Source: Massospora cicadina
Taxonomy: Eukaryota > Entomophthoromycota > Entomophthoromycetes > Entomophthorales > Entomophthoraceae
DNA length: 64,000 bases
Direction: 5' to 3'
Assembly (NCBI GenBank): GCA_022478985.1
Contig: JAKSZP010000007.1
Span: 248,001 to 312,000, forward strand
Part shown: positions 1 to 11,559 of the stretch, in pieces
Layout: each line of letters opens with the position of its first letter
Position numbering within the stretch: position 1 is the stretch's first letter
Position numbers and translations under genes: made by a program
The notes under the pieces: model-generated
Database searches by the model: none
What the model saw: only the letters and a program-made list of their open reading frames with translations
What the model was told of the DNA's origin: nothing

Positions 1-1378
<1,378 letters not shown>

Positions 1379-1736
1379 GTAATAATCAGTCGAATCAAGT
1401 TTAAATTAACCAAAAATAAGATAGTTTGGTTGAAACCTTTTTATTGAATTGCCCAACTTTATTTACAACCCTAAACTTTTTACTCTAGACAGCAGTTATA
1501 ACTTAACGCCACCCAGCTCATAGACCATCTCACCCTTCTTAAAGCTTTAAAAATTCATCCAATCGCAACAAAGACATTTGAAACCATCAGTATGATGAAT
1601 AATCAATACTATTGGAGAAGCTTTAAATAAATTCTAGAACATTCATTCCACCGTCCCATTAAGCTTGGTGAGAAATCAATTTGATGGAATATCCCCTACA
1701 TTATATTGCTAACCTCTAATCAAGTAGCTTTCTATA
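1379..1736 (-). promoter_or_regulatory. Promoter and 5' region of the Hsp70 gene
   Basis: This AT-rich stretch between the Hsp70 start codon and the first dispersed repeat holds no ORF of note. It contains the heat-shock element and the TATA-like stretch. The R1 repeat starts only about 360 bp upstream of the ATG, so the proximal promoter is short and bounded by transposon DNA. Confidence 0.5.
1632..1644 (-). promoter_or_regulatory. Heat-shock element upstream of the Hsp70 gene
   Basis: The bases TTCTAGAACATTC form three perfect alternating nTTCn/nGAAn pentamers, the binding site of the heat-shock factor trimer. It lies about 254 bp upstream of the Hsp70 start codon. A TATA-like stretch (AATAAAAAGG on the minus strand, 1436-1445) lies between the two. 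The position before an Hsp70 gene makes a chance match unlikely, but function is inferred. Confidence 0.6.
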
Positions 1737-2940
1737 TAAATAAAAATCATTATATGTGTGTGTATATGCAGAAGACATTATCTCATGAACAAATGAACCA
1801 AAAAAAATTTTGGGAAAAAAAGAACCTCCTTTAAAAAAAGCTCTAAAAAGTATGAAATAATCGAGAAATTAAGCCTACTCAATAAAACCCTTTTTGAAGA
1901 TGGCGCCATATTTTAAACTGAATTATAGAATTTTACTCATAAATACAAATTATATCTTATGTCTGGATTGGGTCCAAGTGTAAACTATAAGCAACTTAGA
2001 ATAAATAGTACTGAGTAAATAAATTATAAATACCTATTATAAGTCAGTTAAAATATGGCGTTGACTTCAAAAAGGGTTTTATTGAGTAGGCTAAATTTCT
2101 TAATTATATCATACTTTTTAGAGCATTTTTTAAAAGGAGGTTCTTTTTTCCCAAATTTTTTTTGAGAAGGTTCTTTTTTCCCAAAAAAACTTTACCCCCA
2201 GCTCTTTTCCCCTCAAAAAATTAGTGCATTTTTAAAAGTGGCTCTTTTTCCTATATTTATTAAATATTACTATCTCTATATATTGTTTTTGACCCCTTAC
2301 TATTTCTCTATAAAATTAAAACTTATTGCGTATATATTATATATAGTACCTTATAAACAAATGTACTAATAATTCATTTAAATCTAGATGATTTTATTGG
2401 TCAAAGTATGCCAAATTTACTGATCTTCATCTACAGTAATTCATTTTATTAGATTTGGTTGCTTTTATTAGTCAATCTATGTAAATTTATTGATCGCTAT
2501 CTAAAATAATTCATTTTTATTAAATTTAGATGAGTTTATTGGTCAAATTATGCAAAAACAATAGCCCTCTATAATGATTTAAGCTCGTCCCGCTATGAGC
2601 TCATATTGACTGAATTTTGAACATACCCCCAGCCATATGACATAAAAGAGCTTCGAAGCTATCACTTTCACCTTGCCGGATAAAGTTTATCCGGAGTTGT
2701 ATTAGTACACAAGTATCCATCGTTTCCGAGCCCATTTTGATATATTTACTAAATTAATGGGCAGATACTTGTCCAATGCTTACAAAAGTAAAATGGGACC
2801 TAAGTTGGAGCATCCTCGATTTTTGGAGATGATCATCCAAATCGGTCCAGTATTTTCAGAGTTATGCGCGAACAAACAGAAAAAAAGAAAAAACTATATA
2901 CAGGTCGAATTGATAACCTTCTTTTTCAAAGTCAGTTAAA
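1737..2940 (+). repeat. Dispersed AT-rich repeat R1, copy 1 (non-autonomous element)
   Basis: Copy 1 begins with TAAATAAAAATCATTATATG, contains a foldback (1801-2166), and ends with a block around 2770-2935 holding CAAATCGGTCCAGTATTTTC and GAGTTATGCGCGAACAAAC. The same order recurs in copy 2 (2956-4650); parts recur at 40653-40805 and 42231-42840. Compared with copy 2 it lacks about 400 bp that start with CACCAAACTTGGCACAAATAC. The short ORF at 2757-2939 lies in the repeat and I do not treat it as a gene. Class unknown; a Helitron-like or other non-autonomous DNA element is possible. Confidence 0.6.
1801..2166. repeat. Foldback element FB-a with about 120-bp inverted arms
   Basis: The left arm (about 1801-1921) and right arm (about 2047-2166) are inverted copies of each other, sharing GAACCTCCTTT, GCTCTAAAAAGTATGA, CCTACTCAATAAAACCC and TTTTTGAAG. 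The loop of about 125 bp is AT-rich. No coding capacity. A second copy with the same arms lies at 3431-3778. Confidence 0.75.
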
Positions 2941-3430
2941 AATCATTATTTCTAAATAAATAAAAATCATTGTATGTGTGTATATATGTAGAAGACACAT
3001 TATCTCATGAACAAATGAACCAAAAATCACCAAACTTGGCACAAATACTTTATAAATCATGGGAATGGTAATAGGCTGTGTTTTCAAAAAAGTCTATAAT
3101 AAAATTAGTAAAGCTTATATGGGATCTAAAAAAAATTATAAGATTTAATGGTAATTATCATTTCGGTTGAGCGTTTTGATATTATTCGTTTAAATTTGAT
3201 AGGTTCATAGATTTTGATAAGTGGTTAATAGTTTTTGGTTGTTTTATAAGCTCAACAATTGGTTTAGGCTGAGTGGTTGATGATTTAGTAAAATGATAGT
3301 TTTTGGTTGATTCGATAAGTTCACTGGTTTCAAAACTTATCTATGGACATCTTATATTATCCAAAGCTAAAGTAATTATTCGAATCGTTTGGTAAGAAAT
3401 AAACATTGAATGATAATACTGTAGTAAAAC

Positions 3431-3778
3431 AAAAAATTGGGGAAAAAGGAACTCCTTTAAATAAGGCTCTAAAAGTATGAAATAATTGAGAAATTATGGA
3501 TACTCAATAAAACCCTTTTTGAAGGCGCCATCTGACAAAATTTTGCTCACAAATACAAATTGAAGCCTATATTAGATTGGGTCCAAGTGTTAACTATAAG
3601 CAACTTAAAATATATAATGCTGAGTATATATATTAGAAATACCTATTATATCAGTTTAAAATATAACACCAACTTCAAAAAGGGCTCTATTGAGTATTTA
3701 TAATTTCTCAATTATTTCATACTTTAGAGCCTTTTATAATAAGAAGTTCTTTTTCTCAGAAAATCTTTTGAAGCTACT
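3431..3778. repeat. Foldback element FB-b, second copy
   Basis: The arms at about 3431-3540 and 3655-3778 are inverted copies: AGGCTCTAAAAGTATGAAAT and TACTCAATAAAACCCTTTTT on the left face their complements on the right. Same family as FB-a but diverged, with a shorter loop. Both foldbacks sit at the same relative place in the two R1 copies, so they are probably part of R1 rather than separate insertions. Confidence 0.7.
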
Positions 3779-4159
3779 TCTTTTTCCCAAAAAAATTAAA
3801 AGCCAGTTCTTTTTTCCTATAAAATTTTAAATTCAGTTCTTTTATCCCTCCAAAAAATTTAGTGCATCTTTAAAAGTGGTTCTTTTTTCCAATTTTTAAT
3901 TAACAAAATCACTATCTCTATATATTTTTAGCACTAGGTGGTCCCAACCTACTATTTCTATATCATTTTTTAAACCTCACTATTTCTATATACAAAATAA
4001 AAACTATTGTGTATATATTATATATAGTGTCTCATAAATAAATATATTAAAATTCATTTAAGTAAATTTATTTTTATTTTATTGTGCAATTTATATTAAA
4101 TTTACTGATTACCATCTACAATAATTCATTTATTAATTTTAGTTGACTTTATTGGTCAA

Positions 4160-4300
4160 AAGGATGGTTAGCCTGGCAGGGTAATTCCTGCTTCCATTCT
4201 AGTGCAGGTTTTGTTCAACACATGTTCAAAACCTGTACTGGCTATAAAAAATCTCAGTATGATATATCTGTCCCAAGGTTAATCAACCTCAATCGCTTTT
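4160..4300 (+). mobile_element. Candidate tRNA-derived SINE
   Basis: A 141-bp segment absent from R1 copy 1 at the matching place is flanked by near-identical 12-bp direct repeats, TTTATTGGTCAA (4148-4159) and TTTATTGATCAA (4301-4312), as expected of a target-site duplication. Near its start is TTAGCCTGGCAGG (about 4168-4180), close to a pol III A box; GTTCAAAACC (4224-4233) is close to a B box. It ends in a T run. Bases 4201-4213 and 4227-4239 can pair in a 13-bp stem with one mismatch. Not a functional tRNA: no acceptor stem is evident. Confidence 0.5.
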
Positions 4301-4650
4301 TTTATTGATCAATCTATGCTAAATTTGCTGTTCACCATCTAAAATAATTTATTTTATCAAACTTTAGTTGATTTTATTGGTCAAATTATGCAAAAATGAT
4401 AGTCATCTATATGGTTTAATTTCATCCCACTATGATCTTATACTTGCCTGGATTTTGAACATACCCCCCAAAGAACATAAGTCATGTCAAAAGTTGCTTC
4501 AAAAATATACTTCACCAATGCCAGAATTAAATTTATTCAGCAATGAACATTCCCACAATTAAAATCCATTGCTTCCAGTCTAATTTAATATACTTACTAA
4601 ATTAATGGTCAGATACTGAACCATTAATTACAAAAGTAATTTTTCTCGGG

Positions 4651-5505
4651 ACCATCTAGTACTAAAAAAAAGTAATTTTTCTCTAACTAAGCTCACTTTT
4701 AGTTTAAAATTGACTAGACCAAGACTATAAAGACCATCCCACCTGTTAGTGCGTTACTGTTTCTATAGAGCAGTACCCTTGGCCACCACTCTAGTGCAAG
4801 TAGGACTCTCCACCCATCAATGCTAAGCACAAAGAAACAAATGGCCTGCTTATACCCCACAGTTTTTTATAAATAATTAATAAAGAAAACCATAATGGTT
4901 AATAAATACAACAAATGACTTTCTACTAATTCTTCTCACAGAATATTGGCAATGGTGCCTGCTCATCTCAAAACAAGTTAGTACCTAATTCCACATCTAA
5001 GCAGCTCAGGATAATAAAAATAAGTCCTTTTTGAAACACACTGATATGAAAAGTGATTCTGATGGATCACTTCCTGCTGCTGATGCCCATGGTACTGCCA
5101 GCAATGATACCCAATCACATCATAGTGCATAGGCATCCTCCCCAGCATGCAATGCTCTCAATATTTTTATAATATTTCAAACAGGGTATAAACCCTAGTG
5201 ACATAGTAAGGAGCCCATCTGGGTGGTGAGGACTCCCACACAGTAGTATCAATCTGCTGCCCCTAGTAAGCTTACTGGACTTACCAAAGAGAGTTCTGGG
5301 GGCACAGTAAAATCAGGTCATTTGGTCTCAGAGAAATCATCTGGTGAATCTAAGCTTGGCAGCACACCCAATTGAACTGAAAAAAGTGTATGCCAAAAGT
5401 CTCAATAATGTTACTGTCAAATTGGGACCTGACTTGATACTTGCTGCACAGAACAATTAACTAATTTCTTGAGTCAAAACCTCAATAAGTTTTAAGTCAG
5501 GTTGG
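4651..5505 (+). other. Region before element B; possibly the 5' end of LINE-F
   Basis: No complete gene seen. A short plus-strand frame starts at 5047 (MKSDSDGSLPAADAHG, 28 codons). It is followed by Ser/Thr/Lys-rich peptide pieces in shifting frames (for example SGHLVSEKSSGESKLGS). Such composition and strand would fit the N-terminus of the LINE-F ORF1 that continues at 14839, with element B inserted between, but this is inference. Confidence 0.3.
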
Positions 5506-5510
5506 GACCA

Positions 5511-5565
5511 TGTCACGGATTCAGCTAAGAAGAACTAGACTGGGCTCCCAGTCAGGGTGCGTGAG
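5511..5565 (-). repeat. LTR B (3'), outer fragment cut off by solo LTR A
   Basis: This 55-bp piece (TGTCACGGATTC... to ...GTGCGTGAG) matches the start of the other B LTR at 13193-13247, including GAAGAACTAGACTGGGCTCC. The LTR resumes at 7001 after the A insertion. Confidence 0.85.
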
Positions 5566-6995
5566 TGTCATGAAAAGGGCAGAAGAGGTTTATACTGGCC
5601 TTCCAGTCAGGATGCATAAGCACCCAAAAAGCAAGCCAAAATTCCAGATGCATTGCCACACGTATGATGTTGTATGAAGCCAAGCATTGGGAAACAATGA
5701 ATTGTTGGTGTAGGGCAATAGTGAACAGCAACCTGAGAACAAACCAGATGGAGACAACCCTGACACTGGTGGTCTTGCTGCAGGGGGTGGTACCACAGGT
5801 ATATTTCTACAAGGTCACCGGCAGGTGAGCTCACTTCAACTGAGGAGACAAGGGGGCGGATCCTTGCTTGGAAATGGTGGATGTAAGGCCACAAGATCCC
5901 AGTATATTGTTGGCAGATTTTTGAAATAAGGGGGTTGAATTGCCAGAAGTATATAGCTTACTGAATCCAGTTGATAATGGTAGAGGCCATAGTGACCATC
6001 AGTACTAGTAAAGCCCATCCAGTATAGGGACTGACAGGCCACCAGAGAAAAGCCATCAGGAATGCGGCCAGAGGGATATCAATAAAATCAAAAATGATAG
6101 TTTTTAGAGGCAAATTTTATTGTAAAGGAAAGTGAAGAAAATCAAACAACAATTTTCTCAGTGCAATGCAACTGATTAAATAGTGGTCAATTGATGCGGG
6201 AACAAGCAGGGATCAGGACCCTCAATTTTGACCTAACCAGTGAATTATTCAGGAATGGAGGCAGATAAGCTCACTGGAAACTGACATCAAAGAATTTAGT
6301 GGCAGGCCAAGTCACTGTTGGTTTGACCTCAAATGCCCAAACCAAAGCTCATCTGCATTTCAGATGGTTGGTGCAACGGCATCTGGCCCAACGAGCAGTG
6401 GAAATCCCCCAGGGCCACCCCACATAGGGGCGGTCTCAATTGGTTGGGAATGGGTTCAGGATGCCCAACCCGCCCATGCCCAGTTGCTGGGCCATTTGTT
6501 CAATCAAAAGCGTTGCATCAGCCACAACGCCCAATATGCCAGAAGGGAACTTTGAACTATCATCAATGGTGTCCAATGCTACTATCTGCACATTGGGGAT
6601 CATCCCCAATGTTTTTGAGAGGGGGTTAATTTCATTAATCATGGTGTTGGCTGAATCAAAACCGTCAGCAATTCCAGCTGATGAATCAATCTTTGTCACT
6701 TTTTGAATATGTGGGTTCCAATCATCAGGCTTATTTCCACTTGTTTTCAGACCAATCGACTTCATTTGGCAATCTCAGCACAAATTTCCCTGATCAGACG
6801 TACTAGTTCTGCCTAGGTAAGTATGGGCACCGGGGGAGGGATCCAAAGAGGAAGGCTGTTACCCAGCGCTCATCTACCATGTGGGTGAGGTCGCCCTGGG
6901 TAACGAGGGGTACAGCCACCCTCTTCAGAGCCTTTTTACTCAGAAATGGGAAGAGGGCCCAATTGACACACAGGGGATGTTCCCCAGGACTTACA
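5566..6995 (-). mobile_element. Solo LTR A, inserted in the 3' LTR of element B
   Basis: A 1430-bp LTR with ends TGTCATG and CTTACA, flanked by the 5-bp duplication GTGAG (5561-5565 and 6996-7000), and with no internal region, so a solo LTR left by LTR-LTR recombination. It is of the same family as LTR C (58980-60137): both share AGCCACAAC, the palindrome around ATTGGGGATCATCCCCAA (6592-6612) and the CAGGGGA...CCAGGACTTACA type end. It is younger than element B, in which it sits. Confidence 0.88.
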
Positions 6996-7033
6996 GTGAG
7001 CACCCAGTGGAGGGCCCAGAATGCCAAAGGCAT
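6436..7033 (-). pseudogene. LTR-borne reading frame in LTR A
   Basis: Two minus-strand frames lie in LTR A. The first (about 6990-6803) contains LVTQGDLTHMVDERWVTAF; its listed start lies in the flanking B LTR. The second (6765-6436, 109 codons) starts MKSIGLKTSGNKPDDW and contains GFDSANTMINEINPLSKTLG and LGVVADATLLIEQMAQQLGM. Both peptides have diverged counterparts in LTR C in the same order, for example QGNLAHVVDVR and SFDSVINMIADTNPP, LGVVADKTHL, QMAQRLSMG. No known domain is recognised. See the LTR B frames for the shared DLAHVIDERWVTAF segment. Confidence 0.45.
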
Positions 7034-8586
7034 AGTGGTCTGAGTGACTAATAAAAGAGGGTTCTATGGGAGATTGAGGAAGGTAAAAGTTCAGTAACAT
7101 ACTGAAGGCCCCCAAGGGAAACCAGATGGTTGCATTGGGGGCAACTGCAAGTCTTGCGTGGGGCAACCCCCAAGGGTGGGAGAGTCAGGGAGGATGATGA
7201 CTCCTTCAGGGTTTGCAGTTGCTGGCCTTCAGATTCAGATAGGGGGGCTTGCATGCCAGCGAGGGATGGCACAGAGGCCACCATGTGGCTAGAAGTGTGA
7301 GCGGAGGTATAGTATGACCCATGAGAGGGGTTGGGACTGAGCTTCCCCTGGAGGGGGCGCTCTAGGTCCCACCAGCAGGCTGAGCCAGCGGCGGCAGAGG
7401 CAGCTATGTAAGCCAAGTCCATGAGCGGCAAGGCAGGGGCGCTCAGGTGCTGCTCTAGCCAGGGAGTAGTTTTGGAGAACTCAGATACTGAACAGATGGA
7501 AGGATCTCCATTAAACAGACGCGCAAAAATGAATGAAGCAGTGGGTTCATCATTGGGGGTGAGGTGAATCATCATGTTTATGATCTGCTGCCACGTGGCA
7601 GGGTTGAGCGGCTGGATAACCCAGTTGGCAAACATCAGCAGGAGGACTTGGGTGATGGCACATTTTGCCAGATCAATTGGTGGAATTTTTGTAAAATTGA
7701 TAAGGGTTTGGAGGCCTGCGGCAAGCTAGATGAGGAATTCAAGTTTTATTAAGCAAAGAGAAAGAGAATGAACTGACAACTACCCCCATCTGGGGCAGTT
7801 GCCTTAAGAACTGGGCTGAATGCATGGGGGAGGTATTGAGGGATTGTTCATTTGGGGGTTAGTGATGGGATTTGGTTGGCTGGCTCAGAGGGGGTAGAAT
7901 GCTACTTCAGATTTTGGCAAAAGTCAAGAAAACTTTTGAAAATTTTCCCAGATTCCTAAGGCCAAACCAAGTTGATACTACCAATCTGGGTTCTGGTGAC
8001 CTGAGTCAGCCTGTTCACATGGTTTTGGTGTTCTGGATTCATCCCAGGAGGCAGGGGTCCTTGGATCGGATTATTTGCGACTTGAGCTGATCCCTCAATT
8101 GACTACTCATGCAATCCAAACTCCCTGGATCCATTTCAGAGCGTTGGAGCAGATGGTCCGAGTTGTTTGGGCCCTGGTTCAAGATTTGAGATATATCCTG
8201 ATCTGATTTCTGGTGCAGTCCAGTCCAGACCAGCTCCCCCAGTCCAGAATTTGCAGGCTGGGCTCTGATGTTGGGAATTGCCATTTTTCCAAAATTCTGA
8301 TATTGTTTGTCTGGGGAGTGGGTGGTCCCAGGGGCCTCTCCATGCCCCCTGGTGTGCGCAATCTCCCTGAAGACTCCTTCTATCAAACTTACCAGGGTTG
8401 AGGAGGGGGGAAGAGGTGAGGATGGGGTATCTTTTGGGGGGGAAGGCAGTCACCCAGCGCTCATCTATCACATGGGCTAGGTCGCCCAGCTGTGACAGGG
8501 GGTCCACTGGAGCCTTGGGGCCCCTTTTCATCTGGAAGGGGTGTTGATCCCTATCCAGTTGCAAGGGCTGGTCCCCAGGACTTACA
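7001..8586 (-). repeat. LTR B (3'), main part
   Basis: This continues the 3' LTR after solo LTR A and is nearly identical to 13248-14833. It ends CCCCAGGACTTACA, directly before the polypurine tract of element B. With 5511-5565 the LTR is 1641 bp, the same as the other copy. Differences between the copies are few (substitutions and small indels), so element B is moderately young. Confidence 0.9.
7048..8564 (-). pseudogene. LTR-borne reading frames in the 3' LTR of element B
   Basis: Three sizeable minus-strand frames fill the LTR: 8564-8136 (142 codons, starts 22 bp inside the LTR; contains DPLSQLGDLAHVIDERWVTAF split over its first third), 8386-8039 (115 codons, MIEGVFREIAHTRGHG) and 7635-7048 (195 codons, MFANWVIQPLNPATWQQ, rich in Pro/Ser towards the end). 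The sequence QLGDLAHVIDERWVTAF recurs as TQGDLTHMVDERWVTAF in LTR A and QGNLAHVVDVR in LTR C. No known domain. Between the first and second frame the homology jumps frame in both B LTRs, so the shared ancestor of these copies was already frameshifted or spliced. Confidence 0.4.
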
Positions 8587-8603
8587 CTACCCTTTCCTTT
8601 TTT
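8587..8603 (-). promoter_or_regulatory. Polypurine tract of element B
   Basis: On the minus strand AAAAAAGGAAAGGGTAG directly abuts the 3' LTR start TGTAAG. This is the expected primer site for plus-strand DNA synthesis and fixes the LTR border. Element C has AAAAAGAAAAGGGTAA at the same place. Confidence 0.8.
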
Positions 8604-10132
8604 GACAGGGAGGATTCCACCCCAGGGGCATGGACCAAAGCATAGTTCTTGTGGCGCTCTGGTAGCTTTATGGCCAGGATGGCCGCGATCTTCTGGGGAG
8701 GGTGGGGGCTGTTGGGTGGGAGGCGTGGAATTCCTCTATCAGGTCCTTGCAGTTTGTACAATCATGCGCGTTCACCCAGCTGTTCTCATATGAGGGGTAA
8801 CCTTTCCAGGTGACCAAGTACTGAATGGATTGGCTGGGACCTTCAGGAAGCTAAAATGGCCTCCACCTCTACTTCCTGGGATTCCCCAATGACGATTGGC
8901 TCTGAGGATGTTGGCCTTTCCCCCTTAAAGGGGTTAGGAGGGAGGTGTGGAAGACATTGTGCTGCTTCCAGTGCGCAGGCAGTCTCAGGTGGTAGGCTCC
9001 ATTGCCTAAATCCTTCTCAACCTTCAAAGGGTCCTGAGCATTTGGCTGCAAGCTTGTGGGTGGGGGCTTTCAGGGGAAGGTTGCGGGTATCTAACATGAC
9101 AAGGGAACCAACCTTGATCTCATGCCCCAGAAGATGCTTCCAATCAGTGAACTTCTTGTAGTCCTTAATGGACTTTGTCAAGTGTTCATGAACCAGGTTG
9201 TGCATCTCTCAGAGAGAGCTTATGCAGTCCATGGCAGCGGGAACTGCTGAGGAGAGTTGGGGGCCAATCTGGAAAGAGGGGTTATACCCCAGAGTAGCCT
9301 CAAAGGGAGAGAAGCTGGTTGAGGAATGGAGGGAGTTGTTGTATGCAAACTGTGCTAGAGGTAGATCCTTGGCCCAGGTGTCTTGTGAGGCTGTCGCATA
9401 GCAGCGCAGGTACTGCTCCAGTACCTGGTTCACCTGCTCAGTCTGCCCATTGGACTGGGGGTGGTAGGCAGTGGATCTACAGGGCTTGATGTGAAGGAGG
9501 GTCAGCAACTCTTCCCAGAACTGGGCCATGAACTGGGGTCCCCTGTCACTCACTATCTCCTTGGGGAGACCAAACATGGCAAAGACATGGTTGACAAATA
9601 AATTTGAGGTCTCCACTGCAGTAATAGAAGAGAGGCAGGGGATGAAGAGTGCAAACTTGGTAAATCGGTCCACAACTACCATGATTGCATCTGAGCCACA
9701 GGAGGGTGGGAGCTCCACGATGAAGTCCACTGAGACTGAGGTCCATGGCCCCTCAGCCTGCTGCAAAGGGTGTAACAGTCCCTTCTTCCCTGAACAATCC
9801 AATTTCGCCCAGGTGCAGGTGACACAATGAGAGATCCAAGCGGGAATGTCCTTTGAGGACCCAGGCCAGTTGTAGGTTCTCTTTATGAGATCTGCACACT
9901 TTTTGATACTGGGGTGGCTGACGGTCTGGGGGACATGATGTTCCTCAATGACACGGCTGCATAGGGAGGGAGGAACCCAAACCCAATTGTGGAACCAGAT
10001 TGTTTCATCCTGCAAGGTATATGGAGTTTTCTTGTGGTGCATGGACTCTAAGTCAGCAAGAAGCTCGATTCCTTCAGGGCAGCAGGTTTGGGAAGCAAGG
10101 ACATGGGGGAGGAGCGGAGTGTCAGGGTCCAA
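8600..10132 (-). pseudogene. Integrase with C-terminal chromodomain, element B
   Basis: Integrase inserts the cDNA into the host genome. The main frame 10132-9209 is open for 307 codons. It has a zinc-binding region (EEHH..., then HCVTCTW with CX2C) and a complete catalytic triad: D in SVDFIVELP, D in IVSDRGPQF, E in SNGQTEQVNQVLEQ. A stop at 9208-9206 and shifts break the C-terminal part (9205-8869: KVGSLVMLDTRNLPL, then SEPIVIGE). The chromodomain (about 8860-8650) reads EVEAILAS, a stop, then QPIQYLVTWKGYPSYENSW and CKDLIEEFHASHP. Chromodomains target integration to modified histones. Integrase core looks intact; the full protein could not be made without suppression. Confidence 0.85.
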
Positions 10133-10237
10133 ATCAGCGAAGGATACAGTAGGGGGGCCAATGAGAGGATTTTGGAGGGGGCACTACTGTCATAAGGTCT
10201 AATGGGTCTTCCCCCAATTGGGAGACAGGGAGGGGTT

Positions 10238-10768
10238 TCAGCTGAGCATGTCTGGCAAGACGTTCATGGGACCTTTAATGAATTCATACTTAAAATGGAA
10301 CCCACAGAGGTCTTGATATGTGCAAGTTTGCCAATGTCCTAGCTTCTGAGGTTTGCAGTAGTAGAGCAGTGCCTTATGGTCTGTTAAAACGGTAATTTCA
10401 TGCTGGGCGCCCTGCAGGAGGTATTGCCAGTGGGTGAGTGACCACGCCACCACCGCTAGCTCCTTGTCATATATCAGCCATGTTTGCTCTGTTGCAGTGA
10501 ACTTCCAGGAGTAATAGGCCACCGGGTGCTCAGCTCCCTCATGCTCCTGTAGCAGCACGGCACCCACTGCCACTGACAAGGCATCACAGGCTGCTATGAA
10601 GGGGTGGGAGGTGTCAGCATGCCACAGGATAGGGGATGTGAGAAAAACCTCCTTGATAGCCTCAAAGGACTGCTGGCACTTGGGGGACCATTTAAAGGGG
10701 GCGTTTTTCCTGGTGAGGGGGTGCAGGGGTGCTGCCAGTTGGGCAAGAGCGGGGGAAAATTTCTTCAA
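10238..10768 (-). pseudogene. RNase H domain of element B pol
   Basis: Degrades the RNA strand of the RNA/DNA hybrid during reverse transcription. The frame is open for 176 codons. It begins with the RT thumb/connection (KKFSPALAQLAAPLHPLTRK), then CDALSVAVGAVLLQEH (first Asp), IYDKELAVVAW (Glu) and ITVLTDHKALLYY (Asp), ending KYEFIKGPMNVLPDMLS. It is part of pol, in a different frame from the RT and integrase pieces, so the polyprotein is shifted on both sides. Confidence 0.82.
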
Positions 10769-11445
10769 AAAGGTGACGGTTCCAAGAAATCTGCAAAGCT
10801 GTTTTTGAGTGGTTGGGGTAGGCCAAGACTGAATAGCCTCCAGCTTGCAGGGGGGACGGCATGCCCATCCTTCAGGACAAGATTCCCTAGGAAGGTAACA
10901 TCATCCTTGAAGAATTCACACTTGGAGGGCTTAACAAATAGCCCTGCCTTGTGGAGGGCTGCCACCACCGCTTTGAGGTCCCTGGCGTGTTGTTCAGGGG
11001 TGGGGGAATGGACCAAGATGTCATTGATATAGGCCACTGCACATGAGAAGCGTGCAAGTCCCCCAAAACATCATCAATGAGGCGCTGGAAGGTGGCTGGC
11101 GCATTCTTTGAGCCAAACGGCATCACTCTGAATTGAAAAGACCCCGGTGAGTGCGGATAGCTGTGAGCCACTCTTGTCCTCTCGCCACCCTCACCTGATT
11201 GAAGGCGTTCACCAGGTCTAACTTTGAGAAGACATAAGACTTGGCAATGGCCTGTGCGATGCTCTGCTCTGCTCTAAGGGTAAGGGGTATGGGTCAGGGA
11301 TGGTAATGTTGTTGAGGTGACCATAGTCAATGCAGGGGTGCAGGGACCCATCTGCTTTCCTGGTAAAAACTATGGTGGAGGCAACTGGGGAAGACTTCTT
11401 GATGAGCCACCCCTTCTCTAGCATCTCGTCCAGCCAACTGCCCAA
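10765..11445 (-). pseudogene. Reverse transcriptase of element B pol, frameshifted
   Basis: RT pieces lie in three frames. 11445-11218 has MLEKGWLIKKSSPVASTIVF and DYGHLNNITIPDPYPLPL. 11171-10887 has FRVMPFGSKNAPATFQRLID. 11037-10765 has AYINDILVHSPTPEQHARDL and KPSKCEFFKDDVTFLGNLVL. The catalytic Y-[IL]-D-D box reads YIND, so the first catalytic Asp of the pair is lost. That, with the shifts, makes this RT dead. Confidence 0.85.
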
Positions 11446-11559
11446 AGCCCTATCCTCTTCCTCTGTATAGGGGTAGAGGGGGCAGTTGATCTTGACTAGA
11501 TTAACTGTCAGCTGGAATGTTAAGTCATATTTGGAGTGTGAGGGGAGCTTAGATGCCAG

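Larger units (their letters stand above)
2956..4650 (+). repeat. Dispersed AT-rich repeat R1, copy 2
   Basis: Adjacent direct copy of R1. It retains the block copy 1 lacks: CACCAAACTTGGCACAAATAC (about 3027) followed by GTTGA/GGTTTTTGG-rich minisatellite-like sequence (3160-3330). It then has the second foldback, a run of TTCTTTTTTCC-type pyrimidine motifs (3770-3890), a SINE insertion and an end matching copy 1 near TTACTAAATTAATGG. The ORF at 4368-4562 lies inside it and shows no recognisable domain. Confidence 0.55.

Noticed and set aside
4160..4240. Functional tRNA gene
   Set aside because: A- and B-box-like words are present but there is no acceptor stem or anticodon arm; flanking TSDs fit a SINE better.
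9528..9830. Plus-strand frames of 60-140 codons over elements B and C
   Set aside because: They lie opposite well-defined integrase, RNase H and RT motifs and show no domain of their own.
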